A stretch of 64,000 nucleotides of DNA from Sclerodactyla briareus (GCA_026419785.1 JAODTK010005866.1:62001-126000); one strand, 5' to 3'; shown: positions 1-13,660, numbered from the stretch's first letter. Notes: generated by a model not told the origin, from the letters alone. Numbers and translations: made by a program.

Positions 1-40
1 AACGTTGAAGCACTCACCGGAATTATACCCAATGCAGCGA

Positions 41-111
41 CAGTGGCGTACCGAGGGGGGGGGGGGGGGTGATCCCTAACCTATCATCCTTCCCCTCTGC
101 GTACGCCACTG
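41..111. mobile_element. Short hairpin resembling hAT-type element ends
   Basis: The first ten bases, CAGTGGCGTA, return as an exact inverted copy TACGCCACTG at the right edge. Between them lie a 15-base G run and a C-rich stretch. Many non-autonomous hAT elements start with CAGTGGCGT-like ends next to G runs, so this looks like an internally deleted remnant only 71 bp long. The flanking octamers match at only four positions, so no target duplication is claimed. Confidence 0.4.
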
Positions 112-3100
112 TACATGGCATTATGATTGCCCAAGCCGGCCACCATATTTAAAATCACTAAGCATGACCGAGGCCAACGTAGCGACCAACGTTTAGTCCC
201 TATAATTACCTACATTTAGGCTGAGCAAGATTGACTTTAGTTTGATCAAATACCTGACGTTCAAAGACGGTACCGTCCGCCTCTTCTTTCAACACTGAAC
301 TGACACATCTTGACGAAGAGGCCTTGCTATTTCTAGCACGTCACCAACATCTGTCAACATCGCGTTCTTTAATGCTAAATGATGGGCATGAGAGTTAGCA
401 TCACATATTCCTGTCAATAGATAGGTGGCGTCAGCTTGTGAACCAGATAAAGAGGACAAATATGTTTCTATCATATATCTATATGTCACGTTATTATCCC
501 TTCCAACGATTAGGTTTTAGATCATAACCATCCAGAAAATATTACGGGTAGATTTGAAACATGTAACTAACCAAATTCTCGCCTTGAAGTGATAGTTTGC
601 ATTTCAGTGAAGAAAATGTAGGAGTTACAAAAATAGGGAATAATTTGCAACAACATCTTCGGCCTCTTCATACCTGTGGAAGCATAAGTCAGTAAGTGAT
701 TACAAACTGACTAAATATCAAGAACCCAACGCCAGCTTACAATCTACGCTAAACAGGTGGAGCATGAACCCGACCAGTTAACCGTATTATTAGGTAATAG
801 TGAACAGTTAAGAGGCATTTTGTGTGGATTTTCAAACAGGAATGACGTCACAATAGGAGGTTGACAAATCCCGAGGCGTTGCCTCCTACTATGACTCCAA
901 ACCTGTTTTGATTCGAATACAAAGACCCGAATATCTGTTTATTATTCCCAATCATAAATATTCAAATATTTTCCGTGGTAAATGCAAAAATAACAGGAAA
1001 AGAACTTTTTGGATTTCCCCCAAATTTGTCCAATTGTTGAACGATGTCAGAACGTAAACATCTGAATTATTTCTCCATATATCGAGCTAGACCTGGCAAT
1101 ACAAATACTATGCATTGTAATACGTAACGATTTACGTCAGAGAATAACGTACTGACGCAATTAGCTTAGGCCCTACATTTTGTATGCAGATTGCACACAG
1201 TGAGAACATATTTTGTTCCAAACGTCCTTGATCGTCCATTTTAAGTTCTTCAAGACACGGTCTTCTTCATGATCCAGCTGATGTATTGTACTTGAATATA
1301 ACCGGTTACAGTTCACTTTTACACACTACACCTGCATACAAGGTCACTCGGTATTCGGGTCCAGGATATCGGACGAAGTAACAATATGAAAGTTAATCTA
1401 CACATCCGTTTGTGTGTTGTGGGGTGGTTTCAGCTGGTTTTTTACCTGTCATAGAGCGCACTATAAGTTGGTGCGGAGCATTGAGGAAATTCCTAGTCAA
1501 ATAGTTCACTAAAATTGAAGGAATGGCACTTTTGGTTTTTGGAGGTTGCATCTAAACGATTGCATCTTGGGTTCTCAGGCCACAAACAGTTAGCATAGGC
1601 CTAGCTGTGACAATTATCTGTAAAATAGCCTGAAACAGTAGGCATGTGATAGAATATTCATCCTAGTGCGCCAGAAAAAAGTAACAAGGATAGGCAGGTA
1701 CGGAAAAAAGGTATACCCTATTCGAAAGTCTTGTTGCAACTGACGATAGTGCAATCAAAGGATGCTAAGAGTGGTCCAAATATAGCTAGGCTGCTCAAGT
1801 CCGATTGTCCAAGACTGACACTGCTGCAGCTATGTGGGTTTTTTAATCAACGTCACCCGAGCACCGGGATGCATGTGACGATATTTCACCTCACGCGGTC
1901 GCAAATAATGCTGGAATCGAGGGGGGGGGGCGCCAACTTTCTTTTTATACTATCTCCGCCCAGAATACCCCACTGATGCCGCTGACGGGCTATGCAACAT
2001 CAAAATATTCGTTGCATAAATGCACCATCACGGGCCGGGAATGGTATTTTTCTGCAATCTGAGAGGGTAATTTTGTGTAATATCCATTGCGACCTATGTA
2101 TCAAATATAGGCAGCGAATCCAGGTCTATAGCGCGCGAAAGTCTTGGCACTTAGGGGGAGGAGGAGGGGAGAAAAGTGATGTCAGGATGCAATGGATGAT
2201 AACAGTGTCACAGCCAATATTTGTAGCGGCGCTGAGGTGGCTGAACCTCAAACGCTTTGCGCCTTGCATTCCACGGGTGTTAACACTGTGGGTCGTACAC
2301 CCATAGTCATACACGCGAAGGACGTTTTTTCACCTCACTCAGGCATTCGAGTGAAAAATCATGACATGACATCATACTATGTAGAGATCTTTCGCGACGT
2401 ACTGCTGTTCATTTATCGCCCCTATTTCAGTGGCCGAAGCCTGGAAAGTATCGATTTCATTCACGCACACCTTAAAACAAGAAGTTGGGAAGTTAATATC
2501 ATGCTCCCCCCCCTCTCTCTTCAAGTGATGTGGACCTTCCCTCCGTCCCCGCGCCCCCAGGAACAAAGCCCGTGCTAATTAATTACTGCATAAATCAAGC
2601 AGAATTCATTCAACGTGTAGAAGAATCAGGTGATTCCAGCTTGTAACTCACTACGCAGAGTTTGTTAGTTCCAATCTACGTTATGGACATCATCATTTCA
2701 GCAGAGGATGTAGGCAAAATAATATGGACGCCATGATTGCATATGATCGTAATGAAGAAAGCTGATTCTCCCTGTTGTGGAATAATAAGGAGAATATAAT
2801 TATAAATTGATTTGCCCATCGGGGAAAAATAGCGAAGCGAAGCGAAACTTGGAGAATTTCAAATTAATTTTATTCAAATTCCCCCAGCCTCAACTGCCCC
2901 GAGGGCATTTTTACTGATTCCGAATTCTCATGAATAAAGTATGCGGGTTCCATGCCATTGATTATCTTCATTCTGATCTCTAAATCCGTTACCCCACGGA
3001 TCGTTGATGGGATGGCTTATAAGTTCTAATCAGTTGGTTGAATATTGTCGCAATATAACACAAGACCGCATATCCTCGGCAAGTCGTGCTTTCTACAAAC

Positions 3101-3232
3101 TTTGACATCAAAAGTCAGATCTACATCTGACTATCTGCACTGGCTGTCAGTGATCTACCTGGGTAGACTGAATGCTATCGACGGTGCTTGTCCGTCACGG
3201 TTTTGCAAGCGATAGTCCACGAGGTCTGGCAA
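112..3232. other. No supported gene; unassigned sequence
   Basis: Open frames here (longest 128 codons, 2192-2578 plus) match no family I know and look like chance frames in mixed-composition DNA. There is a G run at about 1920-1929 and a short GCGAA iteration near 2834-2847. I see no splice-flanked exon, RNA gene or repeat with clear ends. Confidence 0.5.
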
Positions 3233-3463
3233 CACTGTGAACAAACTCTAAAGAATTTACAGTAAACTACTGGCAACAGAGTTGCCAGTAATTTACTGTA
3301 AACTTTACCTTGAACTACTGTAAATTCCACAGTAAAGTTACAGTAATATCATTTGAATGTCAATTTCACGATAATTTATTGTACAATAGAAAAAGTGAGT
3401 AAACTACTGGCAACAGAGTTGCCAGTAATTTACTGTAAAATCTACAATAAAGTGTTTACAGTG
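3233..3463. mobile_element. Foldback (MITE-like) element, ACTGTAAA family, copy 1
   Basis: The element begins CACTGTGAACA and ends with the inverted counterpart TGTTTACAGTG. The similarity continues inward for about 45 bp, reaching TTACAGTAAA and TACTGGCAAC on both sides. Inside are two near-perfect palindromes centred on GGCAACAGAGTTGCC, at about 3256-3303 and 3397-3439. It encodes nothing. No clean target duplication is visible at either edge. A diverged relative lies at 7761-7990. Confidence 0.6.
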
Positions 3464-6000
3464 TATGACAGTACACGAAGTCGAAAGCGCAGACATTTTT
3501 GTGATATAACGGCTGTCTTCTGATTTCTCGTTCTCAATCCAGGCCTCTACAATATTCTGTTCAGATATCTGTTCTGTTCAGATTCTGTTCGTACGCAATT
3601 TTACAGGAAACAATAGTACAGCTATCCCTTCAAATATTTTAATTAACTGCCAGAAAGCTAGCATCCTAACAAAGTTGTGGTCCTTTCTCAGTTCTATGTA
3701 GATCAACATGACGCCGTACGCTGTCCAACGGAAAGATTGGATCCATCCATTGTCATAGTCTAAACTCAGGTCAGACTCCCAGTTCCGATTTGGTAGAGTT
3801 GATCTTGGAAGCAAGTAAGATCGTCGATCAAGAGATCGAAAATATATCAGCTCGACGAACGTTCTTGTGAGAATATCAAACAAGCCTCTTGATCATGTTG
3901 CGTTTTACATTTCCATTAGACAGGTTATCGTGCGAACACAGCTGTCGTCTGAAATAATGAAAAAGATAAAAGGAGTAATAATAATGGCTCTCCTGCCTGT
4001 ATGAAGCCCTCCCCAATAACATCATTCCGAAAGTAATCTGACAAATCCTTAATATCTTCGTTAGACTCTTGTGCCTGGCGCCTACGAGCACTGACGTGTT
4101 CACGAGGGAATAGTGAAAAATCGACGATATTACCCATGTATGATAACTATAGCAGTAACAAGACACAAAACTGTGTCGTGATCTCTTGGCTGCCCTAATA
4201 AGGCCAAACCAGAAAACTTTTCCTGATTACCCTCATTAAATATTGTCGGTTACTAAAATTCTATGTAGTCGCACACTTGGAATTCCAAATATTATCCTTT
4301 CCCTTCACTGCCCTTCCATCCTTTACAACTTTTGTGGAGAGGCGAAAAAATGATCCCATCCACCAACTGAAGTGTTACTCAATTCTGACCAAAGTGTTTG
4401 AAAATCACAAGAAATAAGCAAATTTGACATCCGGTGACATCAAATGACCTTGACTTTTGTCAGGGACAATTGAAGTCCCCATCCGACAAGTTTCGTTCAC
4501 ATAGGACAAACTTTAAATTTTCGCGTAAATTATGCAAATTAGTGGGATGTAGCAGTACATACAAAAGTCATATGGGGTCAACAAGGAAATTGCCAAATTG
4601 CACCGTAAAAACCAAAGACCCCTGCTTGTTGGGTAGGTATTGATTGATAGGCTATTTCAGACATGGATCTCACTCTGTTGACCTTAGAAAAGCTTTGACC
4701 TGACCACACAACATCAGAGGGGGGGGGGGGGGTAGAGGGCAACAATTATAGGAGGTCGCAGTTTCAAGTATAGCCGTTTGCCATTATTGGCTGATTAAGA
4801 GTTTTTCCATCGATGACATAACCGTATTTCTCTTCTCAATCAAGGGCTAGGTAATATGGGTCATTCTGTCATTGACCCAGATGTTAAGATATCTGTTCTC
4901 TTGTCTAATTAACATTGATTTATTTTTAACAGGAACAGGTTTTGAAGATATATAAAATGGTCAATTTCACTGAGGCCTTTAGAAAGGTTTTCATCTCAGT
5001 CAAACGTTGCAATTGTGTGCGGAGACCTGTCGTGATGGAGGGGGGGGGGGGGGGGGGGGGGCGGGGAGGGTAGGTAGGGGTACTGTTCCCGGTTGTGTTG
5101 GCTTTAACTTTGAGCTCTGGGTCACCGCGGTGAGGGGGCCTTACATGTACCGCTATGGTTAGAAACAGTGTATCAAACAGGATTATTTGCCGCACCGGAC
5201 CCCCCGTATTTCAGGGGCACTCCATCCCACCCTCTGCCATATACACTATTGGTGGTACCTTCTAAAGTGACTTAAGATTGGGCCTACTGTGTTAGGATGC
5301 CCTAGATAAATCATCCCAGATTGACATAGGCCACTGGGAGTTAGGGTAGCATGGCTACACGAGAGCCTAATACACAAGCATTGCAAGTTTATAGGTGTGT
5401 CATTGAGACTGGACCAGTGATAACGATACCACAAAACCATTGTTGACTATAGGACAGCATGGGTGATTGGGATTTATGCTCATAGACTGCGTCGGTGCCA
5501 CCAACTATATCAGGCTGTCCAGGAATTTGTGGTTAAGAAAGGTGCACTAGTGGGAGTATACACGTGTATTACAGTAATACCTACACACTTTCACTTGGGT
5601 GGCATCAGAAGGCAGGTTTCCTCAAACTGTGTATCACATATACCCCCTGCCGAGGCATAATATCGGGGGCCCTAGGGCACAATCGGGGCACAATTATGTC
5701 AAATCATTTTTATCCTGACACAAGCATCCTGAAATTTGATAGTAGCAGGTGGCCACATGAAATATTCAAACAACATGTTGGGCTCCCATGCATACCGAAA
5801 CTGCATGCAGTTCGCTTGGACGACCAAATCTTTCCATACAACATCCTTCCTAAAAAATCTACTCTAAAATTTTTTGTTGGCCAATTCAATTTAGGCAACA
5901 TTCCATTGTTTTTTAGTCTGTCTCGACCTTCCACACATGTGCGTCCTTGAGATAGCTTGTGATAGAAGTGTTGTATTACATTAGTCTAATTCACTTTATG
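3464..6000. other. No supported gene; G runs and TGACC-type degenerate repeat
   Basis: Poly-G tracts occur at 4719-4732 (14 G) and 5040-5061 (22 G). Around 4430-4640 the sequence has CAAATGACCTTGAC, TATGCAAATTAG and ATGGGGTCAACA, resembling the TGACC-rich repeats elsewhere in the window but without clear unit borders. The open frames (up to 128 codons) are unrecognised and lack splice-like borders. Confidence 0.45.
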
Positions 6001-6497
6001 GTTTGTCTCAACAAGACGAATCTGGTCATCACAAAAAAAATAACACTCAATGTCACAAGGTTAAAAAGTCAAAGGTCAAACGAGGTCAAAAGGCAAAATG
6101 AGGTAAATAGGTAACAAGATGTAATTCTCCCAGACGAACAAAACTTTCCATTACAACATCCTTCTAAAAATGTTTCGTTGCCAAGATATATAAGGATTTG
6201 TTGTCCTATAGTGACTTAAATGACCTTGACCTGACACCGAAAACAATAGGGTTCATCCTCACCATACGTGTAACCCACATACTTAATAGGAACTTGAAAC
6301 ATGCTTGCGTTCGTTAGATATCGTGCTGACAAGCTTTCTGAAGTTTGGCCCTCTGTGACCTTGAATGACCTTGAACTGGCACTAAAAAAAACAATGGGGG
6401 TCATCCTCTTATAGGTCCAACCCCTATTAATTTGAACTTCATACATGCTTGCGTTCTTTAGAGATCGTGCTGACAAGGGGTGTCACACACAGCCACA

Positions 6498-6549
<52 letters not shown>

Positions 6550-6590
6550 GCACGGTGCGTGGGCTGCATAGATTCCTTTTCGGCAAGGGA
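6001..6590 (-). repeat. (CA)n-headed TGACCT-rich dispersed repeat, copy 1
   Basis: Read on the minus strand it starts with CTTGCCGAAAAGGAATCTATGCAG, runs through a (GT)n tract (CA at about 6499-6546 on plus), and then has two tandem subunits containing CAGCACGATATCTAACGAACGCAAGC-like sequence. It ends with TTGGCAACGAAACATT, TTGTTCGTCTGGG and a run of TGACCT motifs up to CTTGTTGAGACAAACC. The same order of blocks occurs at 26402-27505 (plus) and about 55661-56110 (minus), which defines a dispersed family. No protein is encoded. Confidence 0.65.
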
Positions 6591-7760
6591 ATAAACAGAG
6601 TTTGGAAACAATAGATTCTTTTCACTCCGTAGGCGACTCTAATCCCGCCAGTACATTCTCCGCTTCAAATGACCCATGTCTAACGACCCCACAGGCCTGT
6701 AACACTATCGCGCAGCCATTATGTAACATTTTCAATGAGTACCGGTAGCAGAATATGGGGAGTGACGCAATTTACCTTTTTATCCCCTTGTTCATCCGGT
6801 TCACTCTCAGCAATGGATCCTATTATAGTTTGGCAAAACGACATGTTGGCGAAATCAGCACCACTTAAGCTGAACTGATCATATGGTGATACCAAATTAC
6901 ACATTTACTATTTGAAACTCGACATTTCGGGGATTTCTCAATTCGAATGGCAGAATATACGAAAAGGCGATTGTCCTGTTTATATAATGACATCTCATCT
7001 GATCCACATTATTTGCACACTGCGCTGGTGTCAGCCGGAGACAGCATCATACAGCCCAAACGGTTACAGCCCTGAATACATATATTCCGTCACACCTTCG
7101 TTCGGCACACTACTTTATCGCAACATTTGGTACCAAAAAATGGCTGTTATGAGGCCTAAATCAAAATACCAGTCTCATGAGACTGGATGACGATTTCTTG
7201 GGGCTAAGGCGGTTACTCATCGATGGTGTTGGCAATACCTCTTTAGTTGTCGACAATAATTCATGATAGATATATACAGCTATATGGATATCCCAAGAAC
7301 GGGGCGAGAGAGGCCTCCCGCTTCCATTACGTAAATATTCCACGACACGTCTTACTGACAAGATCATCGAACTACTAGTGAGCTGTTTGTGAGAATTTGA
7401 TGAGAGGCCACTATCGAAGATGTCAAAAGTAGGATTTAAAATGTCATGAACACTCAGCATGTTTATTTTCAGAATCTGTTCTGCTCGATAGATAAGAGAC
7501 ACTAACGTGCAAATAAGTAGTTGTAACATAAAAACCTCCAAAACCTCACCTAACGACAATACCAACATCTCCCGTGAACGAAATACCCACTTTTCTCCAA
7601 AGAAAAATGAAGGCAAAATCAGCATCCGGCAATACTGCACGCCAAGGAATTGTATTATATGTCACATGTATAAACTCTTCTTCTCTTATTCTCACACCAC
7701 CTGTTCAGTCATTGGGGGAGGATCCAAATCCACCGAGACATACCTACAATGTGAACGATT
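6591..7760. other. No supported gene; unassigned
   Basis: The longest frame (159 codons, 7161-7640 minus) has no recognisable domain, and overlapping frames on the other strand are similar in length. No repeat with visible edges was found. Confidence 0.4.
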
Positions 7761-7990
7761 CACTGTAGAATTGCAGCGGAGTTGCCGTTAATTTACTGTA
7801 AACCGAATTGCCATATATTTTACTTCGAATTCTACAGTAAACTGTGAAATTCACAAATGAAACACTGATGTAAATTCTATAGTTAACCACTGTAAAATTT
7901 GAAGCAGGCAAAGTTCTTTACTGTTAATGTTACTGTGGTTTACTGTCAAATCAGAAGTATATTACTGGCAACTCGATTTACAATAACCAG
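7761..7990. mobile_element. ACTGTAAA foldback element, diverged copy 2
   Basis: It shares with the 3233-3463 element the left CACTGTAGAATT edge, the GGAGTTGCC...AATTTACTGTAAAC core and a right part carrying TTACTGGCAACTCG. The inverted structure is eroded by substitutions and indels, so it appears older than copy 1. Confidence 0.5.
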
Positions 7991-8280
7991 ATAGTAGGCA
8001 GCCGGTCGATAGAATCGTTGAAGCACCTGAATTCAAACCATGAACAATTTCCGACATGCCTTTCGACCCTTAATTTGATAACTAAATAACCCCAACATAA
8101 TAACAAGGCAGCTGAAGTAATGATGTTAATGTCGCTAGTAGGCGGGGGATGGATTAGTAGTCAGAAGAAGTGAAATAATTACCTTCAAATAGAGTTTCAC
8201 TTATTTAATATGCATCTAATAGACGACAGTATTGGTGCTGAGAGATCTATCCAAATATTTGCTCAATCTATTCCTCAAGG

Positions 8281-9190
8281 CGGGAAATTCATTAAACCTT
8301 GAGAGCAACCCTTCCCGCCTCTCGGCCCGTGGTTAATGAGCGGAAGGAATGGGCTGGGCTTGAAATTCTTTATAAAGACTGCTACACTCCGACTAAGATG
8401 TCATCACAACAATATTTGCCTGCCATATGAAATGCTTGTCATCTGGACAACTGGTATTAGGCGTTAGCAACTACTTTTCTGTAGCCACCTCAATACACGT
8501 CGTCCGGAGTGCATAACGATTTATTACTGGCCAGTGCAGTCTAGTGAAATCCAAACATTGACTGCTGTCGCAATCTCACGCCTTTATCATGAATATATGA
8601 ACATACAGTACTTCAGGACAGGAATTCATTAAACCTTTGAGAGTCAACCCTTCACGCCTCTCGCCCCCGTGGTAATTGGCGGAATGACCGAGTCCCAGGG
8701 AGAACACTGATTTACTTTATCAATAAACTGAATGACACTTCATCATGGCATCACTTGATCACTCAAGCTGAAAGAAAATCGCCTAGGGGTCGAACATGCT
8801 AGATTTCTGTTGACGCAGTCTCCCGAAAAGCTGCAATTTCTGTAAAGACTGTAATTTGAGTTTGAGCGGAAACGCTACTCCTCCTAAGATGTCATCACAA
8901 CAATATTTGCCTGCCATATGACATGCAAGCATCTGAACGTCCACAACTGGTATCAGGTGTTAGTAACTACTTTTTTGTAGCCACCTCAGTAATCGCGTAG
9001 TCACTATTAATGAAACTACTTAGATTGGTAATCCTGGCTTTTATTTCGCTACACATTTACAAATCGGATTATTGATTGTTCAAAAATCACCTGGGGTGCA
9101 TAATAATTTACTACGGCCAGTTGTAATCTAATGAATTACTTTTGTTTGCCATCTCACGTCTCATTAATAGATATATGAACAGTCCTAGCC
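8281..9190. repeat. Directly repeated block, two diverged copies
   Basis: Three blocks recur in the same order. Block one, with AATTCATTAAACCT and GCCTCTCG, is at about 8287-8360 and 8622-8690. Block two, with ATGTCATCACAACAATATTT and TGCCTGCCATATGA, is at 8398-8500 and 8889-8997. Block three, with TGCATAA, GGCCAGT and ATATATGAACA, is at 8511-8610 and 9098-9190. Copy two carries extra sequence between the blocks. This is a tandem duplication of a non-coding element with later insertions. Confidence 0.6.
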
Positions 9191-10645
9191 TATGTATAGA
9201 TTTGTTCAGCTGATGCGCACATAATTCTTCTGAAACCCATACACATCGCCCCTCCCCCTGTTATTATTATTCATTTATTTTTAGCATCGTTTCCTTTTTT
9301 CGGCGAAACCAACCTCAACATCAAATGTAGAACAGCAAGGCAATCGGCTTTTCGTCTCAATAATATGTCATGCTCGGAGGGTCCATGAGTATTAAATCTT
9401 AAAAGTTGATATGGAGTAGTATAGAACCGTTATAGTATAGCGTTATCAGTCGAACAGTATTTGGTGTCAAGAAGTACGTATAAAGTAGATATTAGCAGTG
9501 TATGTAGGTTCATGATGGATTGAATTTAAACCCTGTATCAAGATTCATCAGACCAAGTGTATTTTTTAGATTGGTTGTTTTCTTTCAACTCAGAGAATTT
9601 AAGATTGGTCCCGGAATTGGGGTACTTCATTTTAGATAGTTTACAACGAATCACAACAACCCAGGAAGAAGGACAACGAAACTTTCTGAACAACAAGTCA
9701 GACTGCTCTTGAAGGCACACTCTTGAAGGTCCACTTCTTAGACCAAACAGCATCTGCAGCGAGGTAGTTCAACTCATATATCACTCCCTGTGGAAAGAAA
9801 TACTCCTGAATGAATGAACTGGAACGTGGGGACCACGGAGCTTGGGACAATGGCCCTATAGGTAGTAACATTAGACGATTCAAAGTAGTACAGGTAGTCG
9901 AGAGGAAGGCCATCGAATTCATGGACAAATTTGAGATCCTGGATCAAATCACACCGAATTATTCCTTCGAGTTCAGTTCGAGGCACTTCGATTATTCCGC
10001 ACAGGGCAATATTGCTGACAGTAAATCAATTTCGTAGCCTTCCTTCCAACGTTCTCAATCAGCAACCTATTTTTCCACCCTCCGGGTGAGGTCTTACCGA
10101 CTGCCTAAATAGCCTGACAACATTGTCTTTGGTCAAGAAAACTGAAATTTACGTTTAATCAAGTCCAGAATTCAATTACCTTCCCTGGCAATTTCCGCAC
10201 ACTGCTTGAAGGTTTCAGTAGAACATAAATACACACCGAAACCTTTTCTGAATTAACCACAATAATCTTTGACCATTTGAACTTGACCCATTTCACCACT
10301 GCATCGGGCCTGGGCCTAACTAAGCCTTTCGACAGTCCCAGTAGCCATAGTTGAATTTATCATAATTATCACATTAATCTCTCTGTAAAATTGTCTTCAA
10401 TCCCCCATACCCTTTCCCCAGGTCTAGGTTCATTTCCACAATATATGCAATCGTCACCAACGGCGATTCAGTGCGTTGTCAAGGTGAATCAGTTTGTCTT
10501 CATCTCCTCAATTCTGTTGACCTCGTATAACTTTTCAGCAAATAGCAGATGTCGATAATGATTGAGGTATGGGCTACGTTGGATCGGGCTGTAACACTAC
10601 GATTAAACAAGGAGAAGTGATTGTGACTTGGACCTTTACCTTTAT
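9191..10645. other. No supported gene; unassigned
   Basis: Only short overlapping frames are present (longest about 76 codons), on both strands around 9540-10040. None shows a domain, signal peptide or splice-like borders. No repeat was recognised. Confidence 0.4.
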
Positions 10646-10846
10646 ACACTCTGAAAATGCTGTGTAGAATTTATACAGCACTGTGTAACTAATACACCTA
10701 TCCCGGTGTGTTGTGAGAATTGAACAACATTGTGTGAAAGTTGTTAACGAAAATTGCACAAACTGCGCAGTTAATACACAATGATTTTCTCATTTCTTAC
10801 ACGACAAGGGATAGGTTTGCTAGCTACACAACATTTTCAAGAGTGT
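10646..10846. mobile_element. Foldback (MITE-like) element, 201 bp
   Basis: The left edge ACACTCTGAAAATGCTGTG is the inverted counterpart of the right edge CACAACATTTTCAAGAGTGT, with one indel and one mismatch. A second inverted pair lies inside: CCTATCCCGGTGTG near 10699 and the complement of ACGACAAGGGATAGG near 10801. The whole element can fold on itself and encodes nothing. Flanking bases are TA-rich but give no clean target duplication. Confidence 0.6.
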
Positions 10847-13660
10847 GATAACCATCTAATACCGCCTTGTCTGTTCCATCGAAGATGGGAAATGTAATAA
10901 TTGATCAGCTCAGCCTATGACTAATCCGACGTGTCCCAAGTGTATAGAGAACGTTTCCTCTATGAGAGTTTCGAAGCACTCTGTTTCAGTGTCGAGTGCA
11001 CGTTTCAACCCACACGCGGCAAAACAGCACCGTCCAATGGGTACGACAATGCCTCATTATCATTAGTATGAGATTTCGATTTTGATTTGATTTGATTCCC
11101 ATTTCGCTCAGCGACATAGCGTGCATTTCCCTGTTTGAATCAACACTATATACATTTGCTACAAGCTCAGCGGCGCGAGACTGTCCTGACGATTCAATGA
11201 GAAAGACATCAATAATACTCACACAATGAAAGCCAGTGATATAGTTCATAATCCAGGTCGTCCACCGTGTCCTCATCTCCGTCTAACGAGCGGTATAAAT
11301 CATATGCGTACAGTCGATCAGTTTAGCGGTTTCCCATGGAGTGTCGATTATGACTGTTCCTAATGCTTGTCCTGTCTTAGGAGAGTGTCCGAGTTGCAGT
11401 GAGTCACACAGAGTAATACTACATGGTAGTACGTTCCATAGTTTTCTCATTTCTTCAGTAGCATATCATTGTAATTCTGGAAATTAGAATCCACGTCGAG
11501 CAACTCCACTGCAGTTCACAATGCACGTGACTCGATCCCTTTAGCCCGCGGTGTATATTTTAACGAGAAATATATCAGCCCCTGATCTAAACTGATCCGA
11601 TCACCAGTTGCGTAATCGTGATTTTATCAATTTGCTCAAAGCCTAATACCCAATACTCCGACACGTGCAAAAGTGGATACGGTCTTATCCTCGAAGTCAT
11701 CCAAGTATTGTTGAGTTGTGTCGTTGGTTTTCTCGGGAAAACTAGGTCATCGACTGACTCATGCGTCGTACTCCCAGTACCCAAACTGCCAAAGTGACCG
11801 CACACAATTTTCGCATCAACATGTAATTCATACAAAAAAGACAACCCCCCCCCCCCCCCCGGAAAGCAAGTTTACTGATGTAAAAATAAAGCAATGAAAA
11901 CAAGCTGGGACCGTTGATTGAATTAGTTTACAGTTGAGAGTTTCGATTGCCTGATGATTAAACCACGTGGTGATCAGAACTTTCTGTGCGTGAATTCTCG
12001 ACCGGTTAAGGGAGACACCGTTTGTTAAATCGTTTCTCATGGGCTTTGTTTTCATTTTCATCGGCAGAATCGCTCGCCTCTGTTGTTGTAAAATGGCGAC
12101 GTTGCTGTTTCGAAGTTAGGAGACGAGTTCCCAGGCTACTTTATAAAAACGAGTTCGAGATTACCGTCTCGTTGTGCTTATCAAAATGAACTACTGAGTG
12201 ATTTTTTTCTCTAATGAATGGCATCTTCGGAGAGAGACGGAGGCTAGGAATATTTATTTATTAGTATCGGATATATTCTGAAACATTGATTGTTTATGTT
12301 TGGCGTCCTAAAACATATATAAGCGGAATAGCGTACATATGTTTGCAATTTACGTATGCAATTTTCAATTCGATACTAAATAAACGTACATCGGCTGATA
12401 GTACCAATTCGTGACCAATCCTTGCCTTCTACAACTTCCAAGAAGACAAGGAGGAACACATTAGATGAAACATCATTCATTGTTTCGCGGCTAAAAACTG
12501 TACGTGCGTTGGATACGTTGAGTCAACGAAACATTAGTCTCCTTAATTAGGCTCATATTCCGGTGGCAGGTGTCAGGGAGACAGGGGGCGTCGTCACAAG
12601 TGAGGACAGACTTGACGCGGTGGGGAATATTCACCGACCACCCACCTGGTCATGTTCTGACAATTGATTCAGGCGTGATATAGTGAACGTTAAATGTATG
12701 AAACGAGTAGTATACGGGAATATATGGTTTTGGGTGGTATAACCAACGTCTACTCGCCGTTGCAGGAATTCGCGTAGTGTAGTGTCTCTACACTTGTACT
12801 TATGTACACATGTACACCGAAACTTGGTAAGTCCCGGATAGGCTCGATAACGGGACGTAGTCAATCACTGGCGCCCCTCTTAATTTGCACAAATGTTCGC
12901 AAGTTGGTCAATCGCGATGGTCGCGACAGAGGTGGAGGTAATTTCAAGGCGATTGGAGGGTAAATTTGTCGAAGTTATGCAATTCACCGAACTTTGTCAG
13001 ATTCGTTAAGGTATTCACAAAAATTCCACTTTACCATAACTCATGACGTATGTGCCGGAAAAGCCTAAACAATTCCCTATGTATTCCGTTGTTTCTGTGT
13101 TTAGAAACTTAACATTGTTCAAACGCATAATAAAACTGCACAATTCATTATTCAATCATTAGGACCTGGCTCGAAAAGCAATGATTTCATTCAAGGAAAA
13201 AAATAATACTCGGAAGAGAACAGAGAAAAAATTCTGTGACGTCACTATTCGTTGCAGAACTGAAGGTTAGGTTGGGCAATATTGCGCAATAAAGACAATA
13301 CTCGAAATTTTGAAGGTTCATAACTCTACAATGGAATGTCATGAAATGCTCATACTTTATCGTTGCGAAAACCTTTGGACAGAACTTCCCGAATGTAGAC
13401 CACATATGGTTTTAATCTAGGGAGTGGGTCATTTAAACGTCATCAGAGGTCAAATTCGAATAATTTAGGCGATTAGTTCAAATCTGTCGATTTAAAGCAC
13501 ATTTGATACATGTGACCTCCATCTGCGCTCAACAAACGTTAAGGTCATTTGGAGGTCACGTGCGGTCCTCGAATTGCAGGTATATAGTGATTTCGAAGGG
13601 AATGCTGTTTAGTGTTTCTAGGTTTGTTACCTAGACAAATTTCGTTATACAGAACCAAGA
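10847..13660. other. No supported gene; C run and TGACC motifs
   Basis: A 16-base C run lies at 11845-11860. Near 13440-13560 there are AGGTCAAA, TGACCTCC, AGGTCATT and AGGTCACG motifs in both orientations. Frames up to 96 codons are unrecognised. Confidence 0.4.
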
